DNA of 44,717 bases from Alphaproteobacteria bacterium (lineage in GTDB: Bacteria > Pseudomonadota > Gammaproteobacteria > Burkholderiales > Burkholderiaceae_C): contig JASGCM010000023.1 in assembly GCA_030054175.1 (NCBI GenBank), forward strand, positions 1-44,717, written 5' to 3'. Both the position numbers and the translations under genes were made by a program. Positions 35,335-43,867 of the stretch are shown piece after piece (the stretch's first letter is position 1; every line of letters begins with the position of its first letter). The notes beneath the pieces are model-generated. The model did not search any database. It was not told where the DNA came from and saw nothing but the letters and a program-made list of their open reading frames with translations.

Positions 35335-36030
35335 ATGTCGCAGCCATTGACCCCTTTATCCAAGTTGCCGCAGTTTGACCCCCGCTTGGTGCCTGTCATC
35401 CGGCAGGACGGACACATGCCGGCGGTTGACCCGCAGCGACTCTCGCCCCTGGCGTTGCGCCAGCGCTTCGCCCGTCCTCCTGAGTGGCAACCCGAGGTGG
35501 TGCGCGAGCGGCGTTTCTCGGGCCGTCAACCGGCTTTGGCCGCAGTGCTGGTGGGCATCGTCACCCGTGACGAACCGACGATCTTGCTGACCCGGCGCAC
35601 AGCGCACCTGTCGACGCATTCGGGTCAAGTGGCCTTTCCTGGGGGCAAGGTCGACGTGGAGGACGCGCATGTGGCTGCCACCGCTTTGCGTGAAGCCCAG
35701 GAAGAGGTGGGTCTGGACCCCGGACATGTTGAGGTCTTGGGCACCCTGAGCGAGTACGTCACCGGTACTGCCTTCATCGTCACTCCGGTGGTCGCCCTGA
35801 TCGATCCGGCGCATGGCATCGTGCCCAACCCCCATGAGGTGGATCAGGTTTTTGAGGTGCCCTTGGCGTTTTTGATGAATCCTGCGCACCACCGTCGCCA
35901 TGCCTTTGAGTCCGAGGGCGTGCGGCGCGAGTGGTTCTCGATGCCTTACGACGATCAGGGTCAAGAACGCTTCATTTGGGGCGCCACCGCCGGCATGTTG
36001 CGCAACTTCTACCGATTTCTCAGCGCCTGA
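35335..36030 (+). CDS. NUDIX-family CoA pyrophosphatase
   Basis: 231 aa NUDIX hydrolase of the CoA pyrophosphatase group, which splits CoA into 4'-phosphopantetheine and 3',5'-ADP. The group-specific motif LLTRRTAHLSTHSGQVAFPGGK-type region is present, and the NUDIX core ends ALREAQEEVGL with the catalytic glutamates. The start is the ATG at 35335, and the TTG two codons earlier is less likely. No Shine-Dalgarno sequence is obvious. It begins 14 bp after the rplS terminator and precedes the CobD/CbiB-like gene by 17 bp, an order conserved in Burkholderiales. Confidence 0.9.
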   Translation: MSQPLTPLSKLPQFDPRLVPVIRQDGHMPAVDPQRLSPLALRQRFARPPEWQPEVVRERRFSGRQPALAAVLVGIVTRDEPTILLTRRTAHLSTHSGQVAFPGGKVDVEDAHVAATALREAQEEVGLDPGHVEVLGTLSEYVTGTAFIVTPVVALIDPAHGIVPNPHEVDQVFEVPLAFLMNPAHHRRHAFESEGVRREWFSMPYDDQGQERFIWGATAGMLRNFYRFLSA

Positions 36031-36047
36031 GCCGTTATGATGCGACC

Positions 36048-37025
36048 ATGAGTTTCATGGCTTTGCTTCTCGCGCTCATGCTCGAACAGGTACGCCCTTT
36101 GTCCGAGGGCAACTGGGCGCACGATCTGCTGCGCCAGTGGAGCTTGGGGGTGCGTCATTTTTTTGATACCGGGCGCAAGCACCAAGCGATGCTGATATGG
36201 GCTTTGGCCATGGGCGTTCCGGTGCTGGGTGTCTTGTTGGTGCACTGGGTTTTGATGGCTTGGCTGGGCTGGCCATTTGCCATGGCCTGGTCGATTGCGG
36301 TGCTCTATGTCACCCTGGGCTTTCGTCAATTCAGCCACCACTTCACCGACATCCGCGACGCCCTGGAAGCCGGTGAAGAGCAACAGGCCCGAACGCTGCT
36401 TGCGCAATGGTTGCAGGTCGACGCCACCACGCTGCCCCGCCACGAATTGGTTCGGCATGTCATTGAATGCTCGGCCATCGCCGCACACCGCCATGTGTTT
36501 GGCGTCATGACCTGGTTTTCGGTTCTAGCGGCCATCGGCTTGGGACCGGTGGGCGCAGTCATTTACCGCTTAGGTGGTGAATTGCCCCGGTGGTGGGTTG
36601 CGACGGGCATGCAAAATGTATCGACCCGTCCGGAACAAGACTTGGCCTTGGACGACTGGGCGCAACAGGCTTGGCGTCGCATCGATTGGGTGTCCGCCCG
36701 CGTCACGGCCGTCACTTTCGCCATCGTCGGCAACTTCGAAGAGGCGATCGATTGCTGGCGCAATCATGCGCAGTCCTTCCCCGATGACAACGACGGCGTC
36801 GTGTTGGCCGCCACCTCCGGCGCCATCAATGTTCGTCTGGGAGGGGAGACCTTGCGTCCGGCCCAGGAGGTGCCCGACGCCGAACCGCCATTGGCTCAGC
36901 CCAGCACCCCCGGAATGGAGCCGCACATGGTTCACTTGCGCAGCATGGTGGGGCTGGTTTGGCGCAGCGTGGTGATGTGGCTGGTCTTGCTGTTCTTGCT
37001 GACCCTGTCACGCCTGTTGGGTTGA
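36048..37025 (+). CDS. CobD/CbiB-like (AmpE-like) membrane protein
   Basis: 325 aa with about four to five helices, at residues 5-20, 50-75, 80-95, 155-180 and near the C-terminus (VVMWLVLLFLLTLSRLL). It resembles CobD/CbiB and AmpE proteins in the segments MSFMALLLALMLEQVRPL, FRQFSHHFTDIRDALEAG and IVGNFEEAIDCW. True CbiB attaches aminopropanol in cobalamin synthesis, but no cob genes are nearby and the protein is the divergent form usual in betaproteobacteria, so a cobalamin role is not assured. The ATG at 36048 fits the family N-terminus. Confidence 0.8.
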   Translation: MSFMALLLALMLEQVRPLSEGNWAHDLLRQWSLGVRHFFDTGRKHQAMLIWALAMGVPVLGVLLVHWVLMAWLGWPFAMAWSIAVLYVTLGFRQFSHHFTDIRDALEAGEEQQARTLLAQWLQVDATTLPRHELVRHVIECSAIAAHRHVFGVMTWFSVLAAIGLGPVGAVIYRLGGELPRWWVATGMQNVSTRPEQDLALDDWAQQAWRRIDWVSARVTAVTFAIVGNFEEAIDCWRNHAQSFPDDNDGVVLAATSGAINVRLGGETLRPAQEVPDAEPPLAQPSTPGMEPHMVHLRSMVGLVWRSVVMWLVLLFLLTLSRLLG

Positions 37026-37028
37026 TCG

Positions 37029-37922
37029 TTACCACTTGACCGGCGCGTTCAATTCGGCCATCAATTGTTCGTAGATGCGGTAACGCTGCGGATGGATGTT
37101 GCCAGCGGCCAAGGCATCTTTGACGTCACAGCCCGGCTCGTGCAAATGGGTGCAGTTGTGAAAGCGGCATTGATCGGCATGCACGCGCAAATCGGGCATG
37201 GCTCGAGCAAAGTCGCTGGCTTGCAAGTGGTGCAAGCCAAATGACTGGAAGCCGGGTGAGTCGATCAGGGCCGTCCCCGCCTCTCGATCGACCCAGTGCA
37301 GACTGCTGTGGGTGGTGGTGTGGCGCCCAGAATTGAGGGCTTGCGATATTTCCGCAGTTTGAGCTCGGGCGCTCGGAACGAAATGATTGATCAGGCTGCT
37401 TTTGCCCACGCCAGATGGGCCCAGCACCAGAGTCAATTGGCCGGTCAAGCGGGCGGTGAGTTGCTGCAAACCCGATTGATCGTTTTTCAGGCAAAGCGGC
37501 AAGACCTTCAAACCCATGTCGCGATAGGATTGCAGGCGGGTCCATGCGCGCTCGAAAGCAGGTTGTAAATCGGCCTTATTGAGTACGATCCAAGCGTCAA
37601 TGCCGGCCACCTCGCAAGCGATCAAACTGCGCGCCAACTGGGTTTCAGAAAACTCAGGCTCCGCACCCAACATCAGAAGCACGGCATCGAGGTTGGCTGC
37701 AAATGACTTGGTGCGCAATTCATCTTGTCGGTACAACACATTGCGCCGGGGGTCTACCGCATCGATGCTGCCATCGGTGCCGCTGACCGACCAGCGCACC
37801 CGGTCGCCGACCAAAGCTTGGTTTTTCTTGCCCTTCGGGTGGCACAGCACGCGCTCCCCTGTCTCTGACTCGACCATCACATGCCGGCCGTGGCTGGCCA
37901 CCACCAATCCGGGTGCACTCAT
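37029..37922 (-). CDS. rsgA: Small ribosomal subunit biogenesis GTPase RsgA
   Basis: 297 aa circularly permuted GTPase acting in late 30S assembly. G4 (NKAD, residues 115-118) precedes G1 (GPSGVGKSSL, 168-177), and G3 is DSPGFQSFG, in the order unique to RsgA/YjeQ. The C-terminal zinc-binding segment CRFHNCTHLHEPGC has its Cys/His ligands. The OB-fold N-terminus is present. The ATG overlaps the stop of the upstream M48 gene as ATGA. It is convergent with the CobD/CbiB-like gene, with 3 bp between the stops. Confidence 0.95.
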   Translation of the reverse strand: MSAPGLVVASHGRHVMVESETGERVLCHPKGKKNQALVGDRVRWSVSGTDGSIDAVDPRRNVLYRQDELRTKSFAANLDAVLLMLGAEPEFSETQLARSLIACEVAGIDAWIVLNKADLQPAFERAWTRLQSYRDMGLKVLPLCLKNDQSGLQQLTARLTGQLTLVLGPSGVGKSSLINHFVPSARAQTAEISQALNSGRHTTTHSSLHWVDREAGTALIDSPGFQSFGLHHLQASDFARAMPDLRVHADQCRFHNCTHLHEPGCDVKDALAAGNIHPQRYRIYEQLMAELNAPVKW

Positions 37923-39196
37923 GCGCCGGCCAATCGAGCCAGGCGTTGACCGGCCGGTGGGTGTGAGTAATAAAAGGCAACGTACAAAGGATCGGGCGTC
38001 AAGGTCGAGGCGTTGTCGCGGTACAACTTCAAGAGTGCGGTGCGCAAATCGTTGGCGCGGGCATGCTTGGCCGCATAAGCGTCGGCTTCAAATTCTTGGC
38101 GGCGAGACAGGGCGCTGCCCAAGGGATTGAGGAAAAACAGCGGTAAGGGCAACACCAACATGAAGAGCACCAAGGCCAGGGCATTGTTGGCTGACGGATC
38201 TGTCAACAAGGGTGTGACACCCAGGCCGGTGTAGAACCAGGTCTGGCCGGTCAACCAACCCAATGCCGCCAAGCCCAACAGGGTGGCGGCAAAGCTGCGC
38301 ACCATCATCTTGACCACATGGCGGTGTTTGAAGTGACCCAACTCATGGGCCAGCACCGCTTCCATTTCACCCACATCCAACTGCTTCAACAAGGTGTCGA
38401 AAAACACCACCCGCTTGCTGGCGCCAAAACCGGTGAAAAAAGCATTCGAGTGCGCCGAGCGGCGGCTGCCGTCCATGACGAAAAAGCCCTCGGCGGTGAA
38501 GCCCGAGCGCGCCATCAGGGCGCTGACCCGTTCTTTCAGGGCCTCGTCTTCCAACGGGGTGAATTTGTTGAACAGGGGCATGATCACGTTGGGCGCGATC
38601 CACATCACGATCAATTGGTAGGCCACCAGGGCCATCCAGGCCCACAGCCACCACCAACCGCCACCGGCCGCCATCAGCGCGAGCACCACCCACAAAATGG
38701 GCACACCCAGCAAGAGACCCAGCACGACGCCTTTGAACATGTCGCTCAGCCAGAGCGCGGGGGTGGTGCGGTTGAAGCCAAAGCGCTGCTCGATGCCAAA
38801 AGTCTCCATCAGACTCATTGGCAAATGGATCAGGCCACCGATCAGAATAAAGGCCACCACCAATGCAATTTGTTGCATCAGACCCGGATCCAGCCACTGA
38901 AGCAAGGCCTGGTTCAGCGCCTCCAGTCCACCCAACAGCGTCCAGCCCAACAGCACCAAGGCGTCCAAAGCGATGTCCAGCAGGCCCAAACGCAATTTCG
39001 CCAAAGAATAGTGGGCGGCTTTGCGATGCTCTGGCAAGCCGACACTGGCGGAAAAATCGGAGGGTACCGCATCGGCGTGCCGTGCAATGTGGCGGATTTG
39101 ACGGCTGGCCAGCCAGAAGCGAACCAGGGTATTGGCCACAATCAAGGCGGCCAGGGCCAATGTGGCCAGCCAAGTGGGTTCAGAGTTCAAAGACAT
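37919..39196 (-). CDS. M48-family zinc metalloprotease (Ste24/CAAX-protease-like)
   Basis: 425 aa integral-membrane protease. The zinc site is VLAHELGHFKHRH (HExxH) with a downstream Glu in FEADAYAAKHARANDL. An N-terminal multi-helix peptidase_M48_N domain has FGIEQRFGFNRTTPALWLSD, typical of Ste24/CAAX-type proteins. Bacterial members are thought to take part in membrane protein quality control. There is no reason to assume prenyl substrates. The start at 39196 was chosen over 39244 because the latter lies outside the family N-terminus. It is first in a two-gene operon with rsgA, and the divergent orn gene starts 87 bp away. Confidence 0.92.
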   Translation of the reverse strand: MSLNSEPTWLATLALAALIVANTLVRFWLASRQIRHIARHADAVPSDFSASVGLPEHRKAAHYSLAKLRLGLLDIALDALVLLGWTLLGGLEALNQALLQWLDPGLMQQIALVVAFILIGGLIHLPMSLMETFGIEQRFGFNRTTPALWLSDMFKGVVLGLLLGVPILWVVLALMAAGGGWWWLWAWMALVAYQLIVMWIAPNVIMPLFNKFTPLEDEALKERVSALMARSGFTAEGFFVMDGSRRSAHSNAFFTGFGASKRVVFFDTLLKQLDVGEMEAVLAHELGHFKHRHVVKMMVRSFAATLLGLAALGWLTGQTWFYTGLGVTPLLTDPSANNALALVLFMLVLPLPLFFLNPLGSALSRRQEFEADAYAAKHARANDLRTALLKLYRDNASTLTPDPLYVAFYYSHPPAGQRLARLAGA

Positions 39197-39282
39197 GGGG
39201 CGAAGTTTAGGGCAAACCGAACTTTTGGGGCAGGGCGTCGACATGCCGGTGGGGACATCGGCTCATCGGCGACAATCCACCC

Positions 39283-39870
39283 ATGAGCGAAAAACCAACC
39301 GTTGCGACCGGTGCATTGACCACCTTGGCCAAGTCGGACCTGAACCTGGTCTGGATCGACTGTGAAATGTCTGGCCTGGACCCGGAGAAAGAGCGGTTGC
39401 TTGAAATCGCCGTCATCGTCACCGGACCCACTTTGGAGCCCCGAATCGAAGGCCCTGTGCTGGTCATTCATCAAAGCGACGTGGTTTTGAATGCCATGGA
39501 CGCCTGGAACAAAGGCACCCACGGCAAAAGCGGACTGGTCGACAAGGTCAAGACATCTACCGTGACAGAAGCGCAAGCCGAGCAAATCATCATCGATTTC
39601 CTCAAGCTTTATGTTTCCAAGGGCGTCTCGCCCCTGTGCGGCAACACCATCGGCCAGGACCGCCGCTTTTTGGTGAAGTACATGCCCAAACTGGAATCGT
39701 GGTTGCACTACCGCAATCTGGACGTGAGCACATTGAAAGAACTGGCGCGACGCTGGAAACCCGAAGTGTACAACGCCTTCAAAAAACGCCAGGCCCACAC
39801 CGCCTTGGCCGACGTACATGAGTCCATCGACGAGCTCATTCACTACCGCACCCACTTCCTGCGAACCTAA
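39283..39870 (+). CDS. orn: Oligoribonuclease
   Basis: 195 aa DEDDh 3'-5' exoribonuclease that degrades dinucleotides (including pGpG) to mononucleotides. Asp26 and Glu28 lie in [10 protein letters not shown], the [10 protein letters not shown] segment gives the next Asp, and the final His/Asp lie in [14 protein letters not shown]. The length is slightly above the usual 180 because of a poorly conserved start ([17 protein letters not shown]). A palindromic repeat starts 5 bp after its stop. Confidence 0.96.
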   Translation: MSEKPTVATGALTTLAKSDLNLVWIDCEMSGLDPEKERLLEIAVIVTGPTLEPRIEGPVLVIHQSDVVLNAMDAWNKGTHGKSGLVDKVKTSTVTEAQAEQIIIDFLKLYVSKGVSPLCGNTIGQDRRFLVKYMPKLESWLHYRNLDVSTLKELARRWKPEVYNAFKKRQAHTALADVHESIDELIHYRTHFLRT

Positions 39871-39874
39871 ATTG

Positions 39875-39897
39875 AAATTGGGGTCAGACCCCAATTT
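39875..39897. repeat. Perfect 11-bp palindrome (REP-like) downstream of orn
   Basis: AAATTGGGGTC (39875-39885) and GACCCCAATTT (39887-39897) are exact inverted repeats around one base. This GGGGTCAGACCCC-type palindrome recurs in many proteobacterial genomes and may be a REP-like element. It may also serve as orn's terminator. It occurs only once in this window. Confidence 0.7.
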
Positions 39898-40117
39898 CTG
39901 ACCTCAACTTCCGTTTTTGCGCGTTGTGTGAGATAATATGCATACCCCACTAGGTTAAACCCTGATGGAATGTGCATCTGCCTCACACCTTGAAGCGCTT
40001 TTATGGCGCGCTGCGTTGCGGCCCCTTGTGGCCCTTATGCCGAACTTTGTTTGCAGGTTGATGTGTTAAACCACCCTGTGACAAAGTCGCCCCTCCTTGC
40101 TTGGGGCGCGATATCTC
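39898..40117 (+). promoter_or_regulatory. Leader region of the DEAD-box helicase gene
   Basis: This 220-bp stretch between orn and the helicase gene has no open reading frame. GATAAT (at about 39931) with TTCCGT 17 bp upstream is a possible promoter, which would give a 5' leader of about 180 nt. Immediately before the start codon, CGCCCC (40088-40093) and GGGGCG (40103-40108) form a hairpin around TCCTTGCTT, ending 9 bases before the ATG. No strong Shine-Dalgarno sequence is exposed. A structured, possibly temperature- or autoregulated leader is plausible for an RNA helicase gene (inference). Confidence 0.4.
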
Positions 40118-41770
40118 ATGAACGCAGACAATCCTTTTGCCTTGTTGGGGCTCGCCCCTGAACTTCTGAATGCCGTGGCCGATTTGGGATTCACGGTGCC
40201 CACCGCCGTGCAGTCGCAAGCCATTCCCCTGGCTTTGCATGACCCCGAGGCGCAAACCCAAAATGACCTGATGGTGTCAAGCCAAACGGGCAGCGGCAAG
40301 ACCGCGGCTTATTTGCTGCCGGTGTTGCATACCCTGTTGGGTCAACAAAAAGCCAAGGCGGCCGAGCAAGACCACTTGTGGGCCGAGAAAATTGCTGCCG
40401 CCGAAGCGGCTGGTGAGCCCTTACCGAAAAAACCGCGTCGCAAAGACCCGACCAACCCCCGTCATTTCAAGCCCACTGTGCCCGGCGCTTTGGTACTGTG
40501 CCCCACGCGCGAACTGGCTCAGCAGGTTGCGCATGACGCCATCGACCTGGTCAAGCATTGCAAGGGTTTGCGGATCGCCTGTGTGGTGGGCGGCTTGCCC
40601 TATGCGGTGCAGATTGCGCGCCTGCAAAATGCCGACTTGTTGGTGGCCACTCCGGGGCGCTTATTGGACTTGCAACGCTCCAATCACCTGCAACTCGACC
40701 AAGTACAGTTCCTGGTGGTCGATGAGGCCGATCGCATGCTCGACCTGGGCTTTTCGGATGATTTGGCCGAAATTCACCGCCTCACCGAGCAGCGTCACCA
40801 GACCCTGATGTTCAGCGCCACCTTCGCGCCACGCATCCAGCAATTGGCCACTCGCATCATGCGCCAACCCCGCCGAGTGCAAATCGACACCCCGCAGGAA
40901 AAACACTCCAGCATCAAGCAATTGATGTTCTGGGCCGATAACCCACACCACAAGCGCCAGTTGCTGGACCATTGGCTGCGCGATACCAGCATCGATCAGG
41001 CCATCGTATTCGCCAGCACCCAGATCCAGTGCGATGCGCTGGCTGAAGAGCTGCAGCAGGTGGGTTTTTCTGCCGTGGCTTTGCATGGTGCCCTCAGCCA
41101 GGGTCTGCGCAATCGTCGATTGATGGCTCTGCGTGAAGGCCGGGTTCAGATTTTGGTGGCCACCGATGTTGCGGCACGCGGCATCGACGTCCCTACCATC
41201 ACCCACGTGTTCAATTTTGGCCTGCCGATGAAGAGTGAAGATTACGTGCACCGCATTGGACGCACGGGTCGTGCTGGCCGTGATGGCTTGGCCGTGACCT
41301 TTGCCGAATGGCGCGAGCGCCGCAAGATTTTGGACATCGAGGCGTATACCCAGCAGCCCATCCGATCGGAAGTCATTCCCGGCATGGAGCCCAAGAACAA
41401 GCCGGACAAGTCGAACAAGCCATTTGGCGAAAGTCGCAAGCGTGGCTTTGGCGATGCTTCCCGAGGGGGCGCTCGATCAGAGTTTCGGGGTGATGACCGC
41501 CGCCCGGCAGGAGGCGACTTCCGCAGCGATGACCGCCGCCCGCCCCGGGGTGAGTTCCGCAGCGACGATCGTCGACCGGCAGGAGGAGAGTTCAGGGGCG
41601 ATGACCGCCGTCCGGCCCGTGGCGAGTTTCGCAACGATGACCGCCGCCCAGGTCCTGCAGCCGACCGTCAGGGAAAGCCTGCCAGTCGCGGCCACGCCGC
41701 CCACACGCCCTCGGCCAAAAAGCACGGCAAGACCTTCGCGCGTCCCACGGGACCACGCGTCATCAGCTGA
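40118..41770 (+). CDS. rhlE: DEAD-box RNA helicase (RhlE-type)
   Basis: 550 aa ATP-dependent RNA helicase. The Q motif is GFTVPTAVQSQAIP, motif I is SSQTGSGKT (residues 54-62), motif II is VVDEADRMLDLGFSDD, motif III is FSATF and motif VI is HRIGRTGRAG. Between motifs I and Ia lies a charged insert of about 40 residues (roughly 75-115, Lys/Ala/Glu-rich) that is longer than in E. coli RhlE. The C-terminal tail holds five 12-residue Arg/Asp/Gly-rich repeats (FRxDDRRP) and a basic end. Such proteins act in ribosome assembly and mRNA decay. Its stop abuts the converging SDR gene with no gap. Confidence 0.93.
   Translation: MNADNPFALLGLAPELLNAVADLGFTVPTAVQSQAIPLALHDPEAQTQNDLMVSSQTGSGKTAAYLLPVLHTLLGQQKAKAAEQDHLWAEKIAAAEAAGEPLPKKPRRKDPTNPRHFKPTVPGALVLCPTRELAQQVAHDAIDLVKHCKGLRIACVVGGLPYAVQIARLQNADLLVATPGRLLDLQRSNHLQLDQVQFLVVDEADRMLDLGFSDDLAEIHRLTEQRHQTLMFSATFAPRIQQLATRIMRQPRRVQIDTPQEKHSSIKQLMFWADNPHHKRQLLDHWLRDTSIDQAIVFASTQIQCDALAEELQQVGFSAVALHGALSQGLRNRRLMALREGRVQILVATDVAARGIDVPTITHVFNFGLPMKSEDYVHRIGRTGRAGRDGLAVTFAEWRERRKILDIEAYTQQPIRSEVIPGMEPKNKPDKSNKPFGESRKRGFGDASRGGARSEFRGDDRRPAGGDFRSDDRRPPRGEFRSDDRRPAGGEFRGDDRRPARGEFRNDDRRPGPAADRQGKPASRGHAAHTPSAKKHGKTFARPTGPRVIS
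41480..41659 (+). repeat. Five 36-bp in-frame repeats in the helicase C-terminus
   Basis: The coding sequence for EFRGDDRRPAGG-like units is repeated five times without interruption (36 nt each, starts at 41480, 41516, 41552, 41588 and 41624). Units vary at positions 1, 4 and 10-12. The Arg/Gly-rich, alternating-charge tail should be disordered and RNA-binding. Copy number may vary between strains by slippage. Confidence 0.9.
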
Positions 41771-42565
41771 TCAGACCACGATGGGCGTGATCGCCCCGTC
41801 CATCGTGAGGTTCACGCCCGTCACATAGCTGGCACGACTGCTGGCCAGGTAAACCACTGCGTCGGCAATTTCGCTTGGTTCGGGCAGACGCTTCATGGGT
41901 TGACGGGCTTGGGCTTTGGCCAGTAACTCGTCCATGCTCAAGCCGTTCACCCGTGATTCAGCCCGGTATCCTTCATACAGACGCTCGGTAGCGGTCAACC
42001 CGGGGTTGACCGCGTTCACCCGAATGCCCTGCTCGGCGTAGCCTGCCGCCAAACCGGCGGTCACCAGCATCAACGCGGCATTGGCTGCACCGCCTGGGAG
42101 ATGGATCGGGCTGGGCACTTTACCGCCTTGTCCAATGACATTCACCACTGCGCCCTTGCGGCGCGAGGCCATGCGTTGGATGGTGGGGTTGATCATGTGG
42201 ATGTAACTGAAAAACTTGGCTTGCATGGCGTCGTGCCAAGCTTGCGGAGTCAATTCATTGAGCGGTGTGCGCTTGGCCGCGCCCGCCGAATTGACCAAAA
42301 TATCCACAGGGCCCCAGGCCGCTTCGGCCGCATCCAAAGCCTGCTGAGCGGCTTGAGCTTGGGTCAGGTCAGCGCTGACCACTTGCACCTGAGCCCCAAA
42401 GTGAGCTTTGAGCAATTGTTCGCGGGCTTCATTCAAGGTGGCGGAGTTGCGCGCCACCAACGTCACTTTGGCGCCTTCGGCCAAGAAAGCCTGCGCACAG
42501 GCCAAGCCAATGCCCTTGCTGCCGCCGGTGATCAGCACGTGTTGGTTGTTCAGATTCAAGTCCAT
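41771..42565 (-). CDS. SDR-family oxidoreductase lacking the YxxxK pair (second copy)
   Basis: 264 aa Rossmann-fold protein. It begins MDLNLNNQHVLITGGSKGIG with an intact TGxxxGxG loop and has NSAGAAKRTP in place of NNAG. After NVIGQGG the expected Tyr-x-x-x-Lys is replaced by HLPGGAANAALML, so the usual catalytic pair is missing, although the Rossmann fold and C-terminal VTGVNLTMDGA are standard. Its function is unknown. Only about a third of its residues seem shared with the SDR at 2018-2797, and the two are probably paralogous families rather than recent copies. It is convergent with the helicase gene, the stops being directly adjacent. Confidence 0.85.
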   Translation of the reverse strand: MDLNLNNQHVLITGGSKGIGLACAQAFLAEGAKVTLVARNSATLNEAREQLLKAHFGAQVQVVSADLTQAQAAQQALDAAEAAWGPVDILVNSAGAAKRTPLNELTPQAWHDAMQAKFFSYIHMINPTIQRMASRRKGAVVNVIGQGGKVPSPIHLPGGAANAALMLVTAGLAAGYAEQGIRVNAVNPGLTATERLYEGYRAESRVNGLSMDELLAKAQARQPMKRLPEPSEIADAVVYLASSRASYVTGVNLTMDGAITPIVV

Positions 42566-42595
42566 TCGATACCTTTTTCAAAAATCAAACGGGGC

Positions 42596-43015
42596 TCAGC
42601 GACAGACTTTGGCGGCCATCCGACGTACCGGTGAATCCGGGGCGATGTCCTGCCAGTCTTGCACCATGCCTTGGGTTTCGACGCGCTGACCACCCATCAT
42701 CGCCTCTGTGTTGTAATTCATCTCGAAGATGCGCCCCATATCGCCTTTGCAATCGATTTCCATCAGGGACTGTGCAGAGCGAAAAGCCTTGCCATTGTGC
42801 GTCATCTGAGGCTTGGCGTAATCGAGCAAAGTCTTGATCCGAACGACGACTGGATCGCGGCGGACCGACGCCATGTCGATGTAAAACTGGCCGCGCTCAG
42901 TGGCGGTGACGGCTTGCCAGGAGGGGGCGTTTTGCGCCTACGCATTTAAACCGAGCAGCAGACTCACGAACCAAGTCCAGCGAAGTGAATCACAGTTTAG
43001 GGAAAATGATGTCAT
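42596..43015 (-). pseudogene. Surface-adhesin-E-like exported protein with amber codon in its signal peptide
   Basis: From ATG 43015 the frame reads a signal peptide (start MTSFSLNCDSLRW, hydrophobic WFVSLLLGLNA). A TAG follows at 42940-42938 as codon 26, and then the mature protein is open to 42596 (AQNAPSWQAVTATERG, YIDMASVRRDP, LMEIDCKGDMGRIFEMN). The mature part matches the adhesin-E-like domain (PF16747 type) of small periplasmic betaproteobacterial proteins, with its two conserved Cys. TAG is one transition from CAG, which would restore an Ala-Gln-Ala cleavage site. An internal start at 42874 (MASVRRDP) would give a 92 aa protein without signal peptide. It is 68 bp downstream of the response-regulator remnant. 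Confidence 0.7.
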
Positions 43016-43083
43016 GTTTCGAATTCAAGAATTCGGCAGTCACTTTAACCCATTCCGACTCGATAGCCAACGCCAGAATTAAC

Positions 43084-43781
43084 TTAGCTCAGCCTTATTG
43101 GGCAAGACAAGGAGTAACCAAACCCTCTGATGGTGCGTATGGCGTCCTCAGGAGCTCCGCAGGCACTGAGTTTCTTGCGCAAAGCGCTGATTCGCATCTC
43201 CAGATTGGCCGGAACCAGTCCCTTGTCCTTCGTATCAATCAAATGCATGGCTTGCCAGCGTTCGAGTTTTTGGCCAGCAGCACGACAGAATGCCGCCAAA
43301 AGCAAGCTCTCGGCATGGGTGACAGTGACGGAGCCGGTTGGCCCACGCAAGCAAAGCGACTGGTTGTTCAATTCCAGATCCGAACCCAAGGCCATAACGC
43401 TGGCTTTGAGTCGACGCCCCAAATTTTGGATACAGATCAATAGCTCGGATTGTTCGACTGGTTTGATGAAGTAGTTGTCCGCACCAGAGGAGTAGCCTTC
43501 CAGGCGATCGGTCAACTGACTGCGAGCGGTCAGAAAACAATGCCTGCCAATGGTTGGCTTTTGCGGATTCGATCGGCCAAACTGAATCCAGTTTCTCCTG
43601 GCAAATTGACATCAATCAGATACAAATCAGGAATGTCTCGGATGGGTGTGTCATCCACTTCTTCAGCGCAAACCACACCGGTGACTTGATGGCCGTGCGA
43701 CTTCAGAAAATCGAGCGTGGCTTCCCTCAGGTCGTCGTTGTCCTCGACGAGCAAAATGTTTAATGAGGGTGAGCCATTCAT
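43084..43781 (-). pseudogene. OmpR/PhoB-type response regulator, frameshifted
   Basis: The receiver domain starts at ATG 43781 (MNGSPSLNILLVEDNDD) with phosphoacceptor Asp57 in YLIDVNLPGETG and reads to QPLAGIVF, then meets TGA (43532-43530). The protein continues in another frame as LTARSQLTDRLEGYSSGADN, then FIKPVEQSELL, which carry the switch Thr and the conserved Lys. One missing base near 43533 accounts for the break. The C-terminal winged helix (MRISALRKKLSACG, IRTIRGFGYSL) is intact and ends at 43084. An ATG in the second frame at 43515 could give only a DNA-binding half. The partner kinase just upstream is also broken. Confidence 0.82.
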
Positions 43782-43802
43782 CCTAGTGAAAAATTTTTGG
43801 AA

Positions 43803-43832
43803 ATTATTCAATGAAAATGATAAAAAAATCAA
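43803..43832 (-). promoter_or_regulatory. Candidate promoter of the response-regulator gene
   Basis: On the minus strand TTGATT (43832-43827) and AATAAT (43808-43803) are spaced 18 bp apart, 22 bp before the start codon at 43781. They lie in a very AT-rich stretch (43795-43865) between the kinase remnant and the regulator gene, which suggests the regulator had its own promoter. Confidence 0.5.
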
Positions 43833-43867
43833 TATTTTTAAGCCAAAGAAGCCCAAATTCAATAAGG

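Noticed and set aside
36048..37025. Functional cobalamin biosynthesis locus
   Set aside because: Only one CobD/CbiB-like gene is present, with no other cob/cbi genes and no cobalamin riboswitch seen nearby.
41771..42565. The two SDR genes as a recent duplication
   Set aside because: They share the fold but have different loops and different active-site replacements, so recent duplication is not supported.
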